Shown here in pieces: positions 25,101 to 33,932 of a DNA stretch of 64,000 bases. A model generated the notes under the pieces. The model saw nothing but the letters and a program-made list of their open reading frames with translations. It was not told where the DNA came from and did no database searches. A program made the position numbers and the translations under genes. This stretch comes from CAIYRG01 sp964494505. Lineage in GTDB: Bacteria; Pseudomonadota; Alphaproteobacteria; Micropepsales; Micropepsaceae. Numbering within the stretch: the first letter of the stretch is position 1; each line of letters begins with the position of its first letter. The DNA lies in the NCBI GenBank assembly GCA_964494505.1, contig CAZBRO010000005.1:124001-188000 (forward strand). Direction: 5' to 3'.

Positions 25101-28100
25101 CAACGACGTCATCTATGGCGGCAAGGACGCCAACGAGCTGCATGGCGGTTCGGGCGACGACAGCGTCACGGCCATCGACGGCGCAAATACGCTGTTCGGC
25201 GACGGCGGCGACGACACTCTCGACAGCGGCAGCGGCGCGTTCGGCGTCAGCAAGGTCGACGGCGGCGACGGCAATGACAGCATCACCGGCCACGGCACGC
25301 TCAACGGCGACTTCGACGCCTCGGACGATCCCAATGGCGGCAACGACACGCTCGTTGGAAGCGGCACGATGCATGGCGGCTTCGGCGACGATGTCGTCAA
25401 CGGTTCGGGTGCGCTGTTCGGCGATGCCGGCAACGACACGATCTCCGGTCAGTCGGTCAGCGTCACGACCGCGGGTTATCTGCAGGTGGTCGGCGATGGC
25501 ATCGGCGACACGCTGATCCAGGTCGATTTGGATGGACCGGACGGCCCGCAAGGCTGGACCACGATTCTGAAGCTGCTCAACGTGGCTCCGGGCTCGCTGT
25601 CCGGCGGCGGCTCGATCGGGCCGGGCCATTCCGGCCTGTTCCTGCCTGGCAACAGCGGCGACAACGCACTCGTCGGTACGACCGGCGACGACACCTTCAA
25701 TGACGACCAGGGCACCAACAGCTTCCTCGGCCATGGCGGCTATGACCTGTTCCTGAACGTCTCCCTTGGAACCGGTTCGGACCAGTACACGGCCGGGCCC
25801 GAACCTCATGCTTCGACCTATCATGTGGCATGGCAGCCGGGCTCGACCGCGGACACCATCACCGACTTCGCGCCGGGTCTGGACATCATCGATTTGAGTC
25901 AGGTGCTGCTCAATCCGAGCGGGCTGCACGGCGGCGACGGCAACGATCAGGTTTCTGGCGTTGGCGTTCTGACCGGCGATGCAGGCAACGATACGCTGAA
26001 CGGCGAGGGCAATCTCGACGGCGGCGCCGGCGCCGACAGCCTGATTAGCGGCATGGGCGACTCGACGCTCATCGGCGGCGATACCAGTGCGGCCGACGGC
26101 AACGACACGCTCTATGGCGGCGGCGGCAACGATTCGCTCGAAGGCGGCGCCGGTACGAACACCGCCATCTATGACGGTCCGCGCAGCCACTACACGGTTG
26201 CGCTGTTCTCCGGTGCGGACACGCCGGCCGACACCTCCGACGACACCTACATCATTGTCGACAATTTCGCCGATACGGGCGGCGCGGAAGGCGACACCGA
26301 CTTCCTGCATAACATAAACGACGCCCTGTTCCTCGGCGGCGACGGCACCAACCCGGGGACGTTCGATCTCCTCCTGACGCCGGCCGTCGGGGGCAGCGTC
26401 TATGACGCCTCGACCGCGCCCGACACGCTGATCGGCGACGGCAGCGACAACGGTCCGGCGGACTTCATTCCGTACAATCCGGGCCATTTCGAAGGCTTCG
26501 GCGGCAGCGACTGCATGGTCGGCAATGGCGGCAACGACAACCTGGTCGGCGACAGCGGCGACGACACGCTCTACGGCGACAGCACCGATCCCAGTTCGAC
26601 CGTCTCGGGCAACGACACGCTCAACGGCGGCGACGGCAACGACTCCATGATCGGCGGCCCTGGTGACGATCTCTATTCCGTCAGCAATGTCGGCGATCAG
26701 GTGGTGGAAGCCCTCGGCGGCGGTAACGACACGGTCGATTCGTTCCTCGCCAATTACACGCTGGGTTCGAACGTCGAAGATCTCGTCTTCGATCACCTTG
26801 CCGCGGCGCCTTCGGCGGGTACCGGCTTCACCGGCTATGGCAACGACCTCGACAACAGCATCACCGGCGGCGATACCGTCGATAATGGCAGCGGCGGAAC
26901 CTATGGCGGCAACGACACGCTGGAAGGCTTCGGCGGCAATGACACGCTGATCGGCCTCTCGGGCAACGATTCGCTGGAAGGCGATTCGGGCTCGGGCAAC
27001 GATTGCCTCCTCGGCGGCAGTGACAACGACACGCTGATTGGAAACGACGGCAACGACACGCTCGATGGCGGCACCGGCAATGACAGCATGATCGGCGGCA
27101 ATGGCGACGACACCTATGTCGTCGACAGCTTGAGCGATGTGCTGGTTGAAGGGGCGGGCGGCGGAACCGATACCGTCAAGACGACTCTGAATGCCTTCAC
27201 GTTGGCGGCCAATTTCGAAAACCTGACCTTCATCGGGTCGGGCGATTTCACCGGCGTCGGCAACACCTCGGACAACAGCATCGTCGGTGGCGCCGGCAAC
27301 GATTCGCTCTCGGGCCTCAGCGGCAACGATACGCTGGATGGCGGCACGGGCGCGGACAGGATGGCCGGCAGCACCGGCAACGACGATTACCATGTCGATA
27401 ACGCCGGCGATGTCGTGACCGAAGCCGCGAATTCCGGCACGGATCACGTCTACACGACGTTGAACGTCTATACGCTGCCCACCAATGTCGAGAACCTGAC
27501 CTTCACCGGAACGGGCGACTTCGCCGGCACCGGCAATGCAGGATCCAACCTCATCGAAGGCGGCGCCGGCAACGATACGCTGAACGGCGGCACTGGCGCC
27601 GACACTATGGCCGGCGGCCTCGGCAACGACACCTATGTCGTCGACAACGCAAGCGATACAGTAAATGAGACCGGCGGCAATGGTATCGACACCATCAAGA
27701 CGGGGCTCGCTACCTACTCGCTCGTCTCGCTGCCCGACATCGAAAATCTCACCTATACCGGCACGGGGACTTTCTCCGGCACCGGCAATGCCGCCAACAA
27801 CGCCATCACCGGCGGTGCAAATGGCGACACGCTGAGCGGCGGTATCGGCAACGATACGCTGAACGGCGGCGGTGGCGTCGATCAACTCACCGGCGGCGTC
27901 GGCGACGACACCTATGTCGTCGACAATGCGTCCGACTCGGTCGTGGAGAATCCCGGCGAGGGCACCGACACCATTATGACCGGGCTCGGCGCCTACTCGC
28001 TGGCCTTGCTGCCGAACGTCGAGAACCTGGTCTACACCGGTACCAAGACGTTTGCCGGCACCGGCAACGACACCGCAAACGCAATCACGGGCGGCGCAGG

Positions 28101-30860
28101 CAACGACACGCTGGATGGCGGAGCCGGGGACGATACCCTCACCGGCGGTGTCGGCAACNNNNNNNNNNNNNNNNNNNNNNNNNNNNNNNNNNNNNNNNNN
28201 NNNNNNNNNNNNNNNNNNNNNNNNNNNNNNNNNNNNNNNNNNNNNNNNNNNNNNNNNNCGACACGCTGGATGGCGGAGCCGGGGACGATACCCTCACCGG
28301 CGGTGTCGGCAACGACACCTACATCGTCGATTCGCTGAACGATCAGGTGGTCGAGAATGCCGGCGAAGGCACCGACACCATCAAGACGTCGGTCCTAAGC
28401 AGCTACAGCCTGGCCGCTTTGGCCAATGTCGAGAATCTCACCTACACCGGCGCGGGCAATTTTGCCGGCACCGGCAATGACGGCAACAACACCATCACCG
28501 GCGCGGCAGGCAACGATACGTTGGATGGCGGCCTCGGCGCGGACAAACTCGTCGGCGGCGCAGGCGACGACGAATACCACGTCGACAACGCCGGGGACGT
28601 GGTGACGGAAGGCGTGTCTGCGGGCACCGATCACGTCTACACGACGCTGAACGTCTATACGCTGCCCATCAATGTGGAGAACCTGACCTTCACCGGCGTG
28701 GGCGATTTCAGCGCGGTCGGCAATGCAAGCGCCAACCTCATCGAGGGCGGCGCGGGCAACGACACGCTGGACGGCGGCGGCGGTGCCGACATCCTGTCCG
28801 GTGGTTTCGGCAACGACACCTACATCGTCGGCAGCGCGTCCGACACGGTGGATGAGACCGGCGGCAACGGCATCGACACCATCATGACGGCTCTTGCCAC
28901 CTACTCGCTGGCCTTGCTGCCGGACATCGAGAATCTGGTCTACACCGGCACGATGACGTTTGCCGGCACCGGCAATGGTGCTGCCAATGCGATCACGGGC
29001 GGCGCGGGCGCCGACACGCTGGATGGCGGAACCGGGGACGACACCCTCACCGGCGGTCTCGGCAACGACACCTACGTCGTCGATACGCTGAACGATCAGG
29101 TGGTCGAGAATTCCGGCGAAGGCACCGACACCATCAAGACGTCGGCGCTGACCAGCTACAGCCTGGTCGGGTTGGATAATGTCGAGAACCTCACCTACAC
29201 CGGCGCGGGCAATTTTGCCGGCACCGGCAATGACGGCAACAACACCATCACCGGCGCTGGAGGCAACGACACGCTGGACGGCGGTCTCGGTGCGGACAGA
29301 CTCGTCGGCGGCGCCGGCGACGACGAATACCATGTCGACGATGCAGGCGACGTGGTGGTGGAAGGCGTGTCTGCGGGCACCGATCAGGTCTACACGACGC
29401 TGAACGTCTATACGCTGCCGACCAACGTCGAGAACCTGACCTTCACGGGGGCTGGTGATTTCAGTGCGGTCGGCAATGCAAGCGCCAATCTCATCGAGGG
29501 CGGCGCGGGCAACGATACGCTGAATGGTGGCGGCGGCGCTGACATCCTGTCCGGCGGCATCGGCAACGACACCTATATCGTCGACAACGCAGGCGATACG
29601 GTGGACGAGACCGGCGGCAATGGCATCGACACCATCATGACGGCTCTGGCCACCTACTCGCTGGCCTTGCTGCCGGACATCGAGAATCTGGTCTACACCG
29701 GCGCGGCTGCTTTTGCCGGCACCGGCAATGGTGCTGGCAATGCGATCACCGGCGGCACAGGTAACGACACGCTGGATGGCGGAACCGGGGACGACACCCT
29801 GACGGGCGGTCTCGGCAACGACACCTACGTCGTCGATACGCTGAACGATCAGGTAATCGAGAATTCCGGCGAAGGCACCGACACCATCAAGACGTCGGCG
29901 CTGACCAGCTACAGCCTGGTCGGGTTGGATAATGTCGAGAACCTCACCTACACCGGCGCGGGCAATTTTGCCGGCACCGGCAATGACGGCAACAACACCA
30001 TCACCGGCGCTGGAGGCAACGACACGCTGGACGGCGGTCTCGGTGCGGACAGACTCGTCGGCGGCGCCGGCAACGACGAATACCATGTCAACGATGCCGG
30101 CGACGTGGTGGTGGAAGGCGTAGGCGGCGGCACCGATACGGTCTACGCGTCGATCAATTCCTACACATTGGCGGCCAATGTAGAGGCGCTCACCTTCACG
30201 GGAGCGGGCGGCTTTACGGGCACCGGCAATGCGGGGGCCAACACCATCATCGGCAGCAGCACGGACGCCAACACCCTCGACGGCGGCGCCGGCGCGGATT
30301 CGCTGGTCGGCGGCGGCGGCAACGACATCTACGTCGTCGACAATCTCGGCGACCAGATCTCCGACAGCGGAGGCACCGACACGGTGCAGACGACGCTGAC
30401 GGCGTATACGTTGGCAGCCAATGTGGAAAACCTGACCTACACCGGCGCGACGAAGATAAGTGCCACCGGCAACGGTCTCGACAACCTCATCACCGGCGGC
30501 AGCGGCAACGACACGCTGAATGGCGCCGGCGGTGTCGATACGCTGACCGGCGGCGGCGGCGCGGACCGCTTCGTGTTCAAGCCGGGCGAGATCGTGGCAG
30601 GCGACAATATCGCCGACTTCAGCCACGCGGACGGCGACAAGATCGATGTCTCCGCGATCGACGCCAATACCAGCGTGGCGGGCGATCAGGCGTTCACTTA
30701 CATCGACGGGGGGGCGTTTACCGGGGTCAAGGGCCAGCTGCACACGGTCCTGATCGGCGGCGTGCTCACGCTTCAGGGCGACACCAACGGCGATGGCACG
30801 GCCGATTTCAGCATCATCATTCACGGCGATACGCCGGTGGTCGGAGACTTCATCCTCTAG
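4102..30860 (+). CDS. Giant RTX protein, C-type lectin domain at N-terminus, type I secretion domain at C-terminus (about 8,867 aa; interrupted by an assembly gap)
   Basis: The ATG at 4102 follows TGGGG at a suitable distance; an upstream in-frame GTG at 4090 would add 4 residues. The frame is open to the Ns at 28159 and resumes in another phase at 28259 only because 100 Ns were inserted. Overlapping the identical 55-mers on both sides gives one frame of 8,867 codons, roughly 0.85-0.9 MDa by rough estimate. Order: C-type lectin domain (residues 4-124), five VDLxAGEAxDGxGG modules, GGxGxD nonapeptide arrays, NIDO-like domain (about 1142-1353), repeated T1SS-like beta modules, seven DYSGxxxxY modules, a C-terminal array of about 14 DTYVVD repeats, and a serralysin-type C-terminal domain ending GDFIL. 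RTX repeats bind Ca2+ and fold after export, so the product should be secreted or surface-bound through a type I system. No signal peptide, no LapA-type retention module and no transporter genes are seen here. The role (adhesin, matrix or S-layer-like protein) is inference. Confidence 0.9.
4111..4473 (+). other. C-type lectin-like domain at the N-terminus of the RTX giant
   Basis: Residues 4-124 follow the C-type lectin plan: AEALGGTLASIQSQAEND in the first helix region, WLGG (the WIGL position), GDWAWQDG, YLNWNDGEPND, the calcium-site EPN and WND motifs (GEPND, KWNDIH), and a final FVAEL where the family has FVCE. The conserved cysteines are absent, so the fold must be held without disulphides. 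EPN in animal lectins goes with mannose/GlcNAc-type binding; carbohydrate binding here is inferred. Confidence 0.8.
4747..5875 (+). repeat. Five VDLxAGxAxDGxGGxDxLxxI modules in the RTX giant
   Basis: Copies start near 4747, 4945, 5293, 5513 and 5716. Each reads approximately DYSGxxxxVxVDLxAGxAxDGxGGxDTLxxIxxVxGSxFDDSLxG and is separated by one or a few GGxGND turns. They are sequence-diverged copies, so the duplications are old. Such modules are common in alphaproteobacterial RTX proteins; their function is unknown. Confidence 0.75.
7525..8160 (+). other. NIDO-like domain inside the RTX giant
   Basis: About 210 residues without RTX turns. It contains the nidogen-domain hallmarks LNINTNGYVYFDG, an NSDGQSLVWYDFD stretch where the family has its acidic patch, VVTVTWDDVGHYG, and YAFQLQLIGDG followed by FDLVYRYEYIGD. 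NIDO domains occur in extracellular matrix and adhesion proteins. It is the only clearly non-RTX globular domain downstream of the lectin domain. The call is by pattern and order only. Confidence 0.65.
8850..13480 (+). repeat. Four-copy tandem array, period 1137/1137/1191 bp, in the RTX gene
   Basis: Aligned marks recur at fixed offsets. GGGAACGACAGCCTGTTCGG occurs at 10084 and 11221 (1137 apart). The start of the NDAWQTL-coding block occurs at 9841 and 10978 (1137 apart). The HYNH block occurs at 10504 and 11641 (1137) and again at 12832 (1191). From about 10504 to 10748 the second copy is repeated base for base in the third, so this duplication is recent or has been homogenised. Each unit encodes RTX turns plus one T1SS-like module. 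Confidence 0.85.
18466..26340 (+). repeat. Seven dispersed YSGxxxxYxxxxDGxDxLxxIExLxF modules
   Basis: Copies lie near 18466-18620, 19745-19910, 20878-21060, 22120-22280, 23385-23600, 24430-24620 and 26158-26340. Each has a D/H-Y/F-S/D-G-x-R-xx-Y start, a short beta hairpin, a V-x-D-N/L segment and ends with DxLxNIExLxFxD. They separate blocks of RTX turns in the central part of the protein and replace the T1SS-like modules of the N-terminal half. Similar modules occur in other large RTX proteins; no function is known. Confidence 0.65.
19380..23220 (+). repeat. Three copies of a GNGTLYGD...TPYSGNESLEG block
   Basis: A block of about 85 residues beginning GNGTLYGD and ending PYSGxExLxGNxGNDS occurs at about 19380-19640, 21770-21970 and 23020-23220. 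The first and third share NDTLIGIMYTxFGxPYSGNE; the second is more diverged. Spacing is 1.2-2.4 kb with different modules between, so it is part of a larger, older segmental duplication. Confidence 0.65.
28104..28158 (+). repeat. 55-bp direct repeat, left copy, abutting the N gap
   Basis: These 55 bases are identical to 28259-28313, on the other side of the Ns, and end exactly at the gap. Exact flush k-mer overlap at both ends is what contig ends of a de Bruijn graph assembly look like. Confidence 0.9.
28159..28258. other. Assembly gap (100 Ns)
   Basis: One hundred Ns, the usual placeholder for a join of unknown size. Since 100 is not a multiple of 3, the gap artificially shifts the downstream frame of the RTX gene. 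The true missing length is unknown: it may be nothing beyond the 55-bp overlap, or one or more repeat units. Confidence 0.98.
28259..28313 (+). repeat. 55-bp direct repeat, right copy, abutting the N gap
   Basis: Identical to 28104-28158. Joining 28158 directly to 28314 leaves GGVGN followed by DTYIVD in one frame, as expected for the local repeat. Confidence 0.9.
30565..30857 (+). other. Serralysin-like C-terminal type I secretion domain of the RTX giant
   Basis: The last ~95 residues read FKPGEIVAGDNIADF, GDKIDVSAIDAN, a QAFTYID/GGAFTGVKGQL segment, LQGDTNGDGTADFSI and end VVGDFIL. This is the layout of the C-terminal domain of serralysin-type and other RTX exoproteins, which carries the uncleaved signal recognised by the type I exporter. 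Confidence 0.8.
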
Positions 30861-30880
30861 ACGTTCCGGTTACCCTTCCA

Positions 30881-30920
30881 AACTCCCGCGGGCCACGCCG
30901 GTTCGCGGGAGTTTTCTTTT
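30881..30920 (+). terminator. Intrinsic terminator of the giant RTX gene
   Basis: A perfect 10-bp stem AACTCCCGCG/CGCGGGAGTT (30881-30890 and 30904-30913) with a 13-base loop is followed by TTCTTTT. It lies 20 bases after the RTX stop codon, so transcription should end here and not run into the Rieske gene. Confidence 0.85.
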
Positions 30921-31000
30921 GGGGCAGGGGACGGATCGGCTGGTCCGCAGAGATCGGGCCGGGCCGCTGCGGCATGGATTCGCGCAGGCGCCGCCCTGCC

Positions 31001-31028
31001 TTGACTTGGTCGATCTGAGGACTACTTT
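31001..31028 (+). promoter_or_regulatory. Candidate promoter of the Rieske oxygenase gene
   Basis: TTGACT (31001-31006) and TACTTT (31023-31028) are 16 bases apart and lie about 50 bases before the ATG. The -10 match is modest. It overlaps the left arm of the inverted repeat ACTTTGTGC, which would suit repression. Confidence 0.35.
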
Positions 31029-31068
31029 GTGCATTATAGAGAAATTATGTGCGCATTGCGCACAAAGT
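31024..31068 (+). promoter_or_regulatory. Nested palindromes, probable operator upstream of the Rieske gene
   Basis: A 17-bp perfect palindrome TGTGCGCA-T-TGCGCACA occupies 31048-31064. It sits inside a wider inverted repeat, ACTTTGTGC (31024-31032) with GCACAAAGT (31060-31068). The site ends 8 bases before the start codon at 31077, so a bound regulator would block transcription or initiation. The regulator is not encoded next to it; the family cannot be named. Confidence 0.6.
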
Positions 31069-31076
31069 GAGGCCCC

Positions 31077-32363
31077 ATGCTGGTCAAGGAACAGAACGAT
31101 TACGTCACGCAGACCGGCCCCGGAACGCCGATGGGCCAATTGTTCCGCAGCTATTGGGTACCGGCGCTACTGGCATCGGAACTTGCCGAGCCCGATTGTC
31201 CGCCGGTGCGGGTGCGGCTGCTGTCGGAGAAACTGATCGCCTTCCGCGACAGCGAAGGCCGCCTCGGATTGATCGAGGAATTCTGCGCCCATCGTCGCGT
31301 CTCGCTGTGGTTCGGCCGCAACGAAGAGAACGGTCTGCGCTGCCCCTATCACGGCTGGAAATTCGACGTACACGGACAATGCGTCGATATCCCCTCGGAG
31401 CCGGCCGGCAGCACGCACTGCCAGCGCATCCGCATGACGAATTATCCGCTGATCGAGAAGGGCGGAATTCTCTGGACCTATATGGGCCCGGCCGAACGCA
31501 CGCCGCCGCTGCCGGATTGGGAATTCACCAGCGTGCCGGAATCGCACCGTTACGTCTCGAAGCGCTGGCAGGAGTGCAACTGGCTCCAGGCGCTGGAAGG
31601 CGGCATCGATTCGAGCCATGTGTCCTTTCTTCATCGCGGCGATCTCGAAACCGATCCGGTCTTCAAGGGCGCGAAGGGCAACAAATACAACATGGGCGAT
31701 CTGATGCCCGTGTTCGACGTGGTCGAAAGCCCGGGCGGCCTCTATATCGGCGCGCGCCGCAACGCCGAGAACGGCAATTACTACTGGCGCATCACGCAAT
31801 GGGTGATGCCGTCCTTCACCATGATACCGCCGCGCGGCGATCACCCGGTGCACGGCCATTTCTGGATTCCGATGGACGACGAGAACTGCATGGCCTGGAG
31901 CTTCGACTACCGTGTGAAGACGCCGCTGGAGCCCGAGCTGGTGCAGCAGATGCGCGAGGGCGCCGGCATCCACACGCCCGTCGACCCGCGGAATTTCCGC
32001 CCCTTCGCCAACAAGGAGAACGACTATCTGATGGACCGCGACGCGCAGAAGCGCGGCCGGACCTATGGCGGCATCTCGGGTTTCGCGATGCAGGACGCCT
32101 CGATCCAGGAGAGCATGGGGCCGATTGTCGACCGCTCCAGGGAAAATCTCGTCGGCACCGATAAGGGCATCGTGATGGCGCGGCGCCGCCTGATGCGTTC
32201 GGCCAAGGCGCTCATCGAATCGGGCACGGCGCCGCCGGGCGTGGACCCTTCCCATCAGCGCGTGCGTTCGGCCGCGGTCGTGCTGCCGCCGGAGAAATCC
32301 TTCGCGGAAGCCGTCGGCGACGCGCTGGCCGCGAAGGCCGGCGCGGAGCACGTATCGGTTTAG
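31077..32363 (+). CDS. Rieske [2Fe-2S] aromatic oxygenase alpha subunit (phthalate 4,5-dioxygenase-like)
   Basis: This 428-residue protein binds a Rieske cluster through C70xH72 and C89xxH92 (CAH ... CPYH) and a mononuclear iron through the D178-S-S-H181-V-S-F-L-H186 motif. Both sites are complete, so an active oxygenase is expected. Overall layout (short N-terminus, YWVPALLASEL, long C-terminal half) fits the phthalate dioxygenase-like group of Rieske oxygenases, which hydroxylate or demethylate aromatic acids. These enzymes need a flavin/ferredoxin reductase; none is encoded in the window. GTGAGG before the ATG is a fair ribosome site. The stop overlaps the convergent acyl-CoA ligase stop by 4 bases. 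Likely controlled through the palindrome at 31048-31064. Confidence 0.88.
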   Translation: MLVKEQNDYVTQTGPGTPMGQLFRSYWVPALLASELAEPDCPPVRVRLLSEKLIAFRDSEGRLGLIEEFCAHRRVSLWFGRNEENGLRCPYHGWKFDVHGQCVDIPSEPAGSTHCQRIRMTNYPLIEKGGILWTYMGPAERTPPLPDWEFTSVPESHRYVSKRWQECNWLQALEGGIDSSHVSFLHRGDLETDPVFKGAKGNKYNMGDLMPVFDVVESPGGLYIGARRNAENGNYYWRITQWVMPSFTMIPPRGDHPVHGHFWIPMDDENCMAWSFDYRVKTPLEPELVQQMREGAGIHTPVDPRNFRPFANKENDYLMDRDAQKRGRTYGGISGFAMQDASIQESMGPIVDRSRENLVGTDKGIVMARRRLMRSAKALIESGTAPPGVDPSHQRVRSAAVVLPPEKSFAEAVGDALAAKAGAEHVSV

Positions 32364-33856
32364 GCTCGGTTTGTCAGCCGCGTTTCGGCTTCGCGCTTCA
32401 ACTCCGCGCGGTCGAGCTTGTTGGTGGACGACAGCGGCAGGCGCTCGACGAACCAGACGTGCCTGGGATGCTGATAGGCCGGCGCATGCGCCAGCGCGTA
32501 TTGTTTCACATCGTCTTCGCTCAATCGCGCGCCCGCCCGCGCCACCACGAACGCCACCGGCTTCTCGCCTTTGATCTCGTCCGGAATCGGCACCACGGCG
32601 GCCTGCGCGATGTTCGGGTGGCGTTCCAGCATGCGCTCCACATCGCCCGGATAGATGTTCTCGCCGCCGGAGACGAACATGTCGTCCACGCGCCCCACGA
32701 AGAAATGGAATCCGTTCTCATCGCGGCGGAACACGTCGCCGGTCCGATAGAATCCGTCCGCCGTGATGGGCGAGGGGATGTCGGGCCGGTTGTGATAGCC
32801 GTTCATCAGCGCGGGGCTTTTCATTTCCAGTTCGCCGTGGTCCGCGCCGCTCTGCCCGTCCGCCACCAGCCGGGTCTGAACCTCCTTATGCGGATAACCG
32901 ACCGACAACTCCGGCTGCGGCAGTCCCTCCGGATGCGGCCCGAACACCACGGGCCCACCCTCCGTCGTGCCGTAGGCATTGGTAATCGCCGCCTTGGGCA
33001 ATGTCCGCTTCAGCGCCGCCATCAGCGCTTCGCTCACCGGCGCAGACCCCATGCGCACGAATTCGACGCTCGACAGATCGGCGCGCGCAAGACGTTCGCC
33101 TTCGCGCAGCATCATCGCGATCATCGGCGGCACGGCGGTGAGCCAGGTGCAGCGGTAATGCTCCGCCGCGTCGATATAGGCGGCCGCCGTGAATTGCGGC
33201 AGCAGCACCAAGGTGGCGTGCCCGGCGCATACGAGCTGCGACACGGCGAGCCCGTTCATGTGATAGAGCGGGGCCGCGACCAGAAAACGATGGCGCGAGA
33301 TATCCTGCGTCAACCGTGCTTTCACTACCCACAAATGGCTCTGATGCGACAGCACCACGCCTTTGGGAATGCCGGTCGAGCCCGAGGTGTAGAGGAACAT
33401 CGCCGGTTCGCGCGTGACCGGCCGCACGGCGTCGAACGGCCCGGCGTCGAGAAACGCGTCGAATTCTTCGCCAAACGAAATGGCCGAAAATCCGTCGGGG
33501 CAATCGGCGCGGCGCTGGGCGTCGCAAAACACAAGATCGGCGCCGGAATCGCGCAGGATGAACTGAACGGTCTCGCGCGGAAATTTGAAGTTCACGGGCA
33601 CGGCCACGAGTCCGGCTCGCATGATGCCTTGTACCGCCGCGAGATATTCGGCGCGATTGGCGGAAAGAATCGCGACGCGGTCGCCGCGCGAGAGCCCACG
33701 TTTGAGGAGCCCGCGCGCCACACCCCGCGCCATCTCGTCGACTTGACGAAACGTGAACTCCCGTGGGCCCGCGTCGCCGCCGAGATCGACAATCGCAGTT
33801 TTATCCAGATCGCGGTCGCGCTGGATCAGATCGCCGAGATTGGTGAATTCAGGCAT
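32360..33856 (-). CDS. Class I acyl/aryl-CoA ligase
   Basis: This 498-residue adenylate-forming enzyme has the A3 loop LYTSGSTGIPKG (155-166), the A5 motif NAYGTTEG, a YRTGDVFR motif, the hinge region GRVDDMFVSGGENIYP and the C-terminal lysine loop SSTNKLDR. It should activate a carboxylic acid with ATP and CoA; length fits medium-chain or aryl-CoA ligases. Start chosen at the ATG at 33856, preceded by GGGGAGA; the open frame extends further but with low-complexity sequence. It is the last gene of a minus-strand group with a thioesterase (76 bases upstream) and an MDR reductase, and its stop overlaps that of the convergent Rieske gene. An aromatic or cyclic acid is a reasonable guess for the substrate. 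Confidence 0.85.
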   Translation of the reverse strand: MPEFTNLGDLIQRDRDLDKTAIVDLGGDAGPREFTFRQVDEMARGVARGLLKRGLSRGDRVAILSANRAEYLAAVQGIMRAGLVAVPVNFKFPRETVQFILRDSGADLVFCDAQRRADCPDGFSAISFGEEFDAFLDAGPFDAVRPVTREPAMFLYTSGSTGIPKGVVLSHQSHLWVVKARLTQDISRHRFLVAAPLYHMNGLAVSQLVCAGHATLVLLPQFTAAAYIDAAEHYRCTWLTAVPPMIAMMLREGERLARADLSSVEFVRMGSAPVSEALMAALKRTLPKAAITNAYGTTEGGPVVFGPHPEGLPQPELSVGYPHKEVQTRLVADGQSGADHGELEMKSPALMNGYHNRPDIPSPITADGFYRTGDVFRRDENGFHFFVGRVDDMFVSGGENIYPGDVERMLERHPNIAQAAVVPIPDEIKGEKPVAFVVARAGARLSEDDVKQYALAHAPAYQHPRHVWFVERLPLSSTNKLDRAELKREAETRLTNRA

Positions 33857-33932
33857 CGGTCTCCCCGGTTTACGGAGGAGGTGGCGCAACGCGCCGGAGG
33901 GGGCGGGGGCTGTGCGATATGCCACGCATGCA

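Larger units (their letters stand above)
26640..30560 (+). repeat. C-terminal array of about 14 DTYVVD...VENLTYTGxGxFxGTGN repeats with a 753-bp higher-order period
   Basis: Each unit is about 80-95 residues: GGxGNDTYVVDxxxDxVxExxGxGxDTxxTxLxxYxLxxxxNVENLTYTGxGxFxGTGNxxxNxIxGG. Three subtypes alternate: DEYHVDxAGD, DTYIVDxxxDTVDETGGNGID and DTYVVDTLNDQVxENSGEGTD. The last subtype starts at 28314, 29067 and 29820, exactly 753 bp apart. From 29067 and 29820 the DNA is nearly identical for about 240 bases (GTGGTC versus GTAATC is the clear difference). The gap at 28159 lies inside this array. Confidence 0.85.

Noticed and set aside
20605..27885. A 2,426-codon open frame on the minus strand within the RTX gene (also 1,497 codons at 13120-17613 and others)
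   Set aside because: They are shadows: the repeated GGC/GAC/AAC/ACG codons of the RTX turns read without stops in the opposite strand. The translations are low-complexity V/A/I/R/D strings with no domain and no ribosome site.
28159..28346. End of the RTX gene at about 28338 with a tail rich in P, S and T, and a separate gene starting at 28347
   Set aside because: The tail is the wrong frame after the 100 Ns. The real frame resumes at 28260 as DTLDGGAGDDTL and continues the same repeat.
4500..30500. Short regularly repeated DNA as a CRISPR array
   Set aside because: The repeats are in-frame coding RTX nonapeptides of varied spacing, with no unique equal-length spacers and no cas genes.
4102..30860. 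LapA/LapG-type retained adhesin
   Set aside because: The N-terminus is a lectin domain and shows no retention module with a di-alanine cleavage site.
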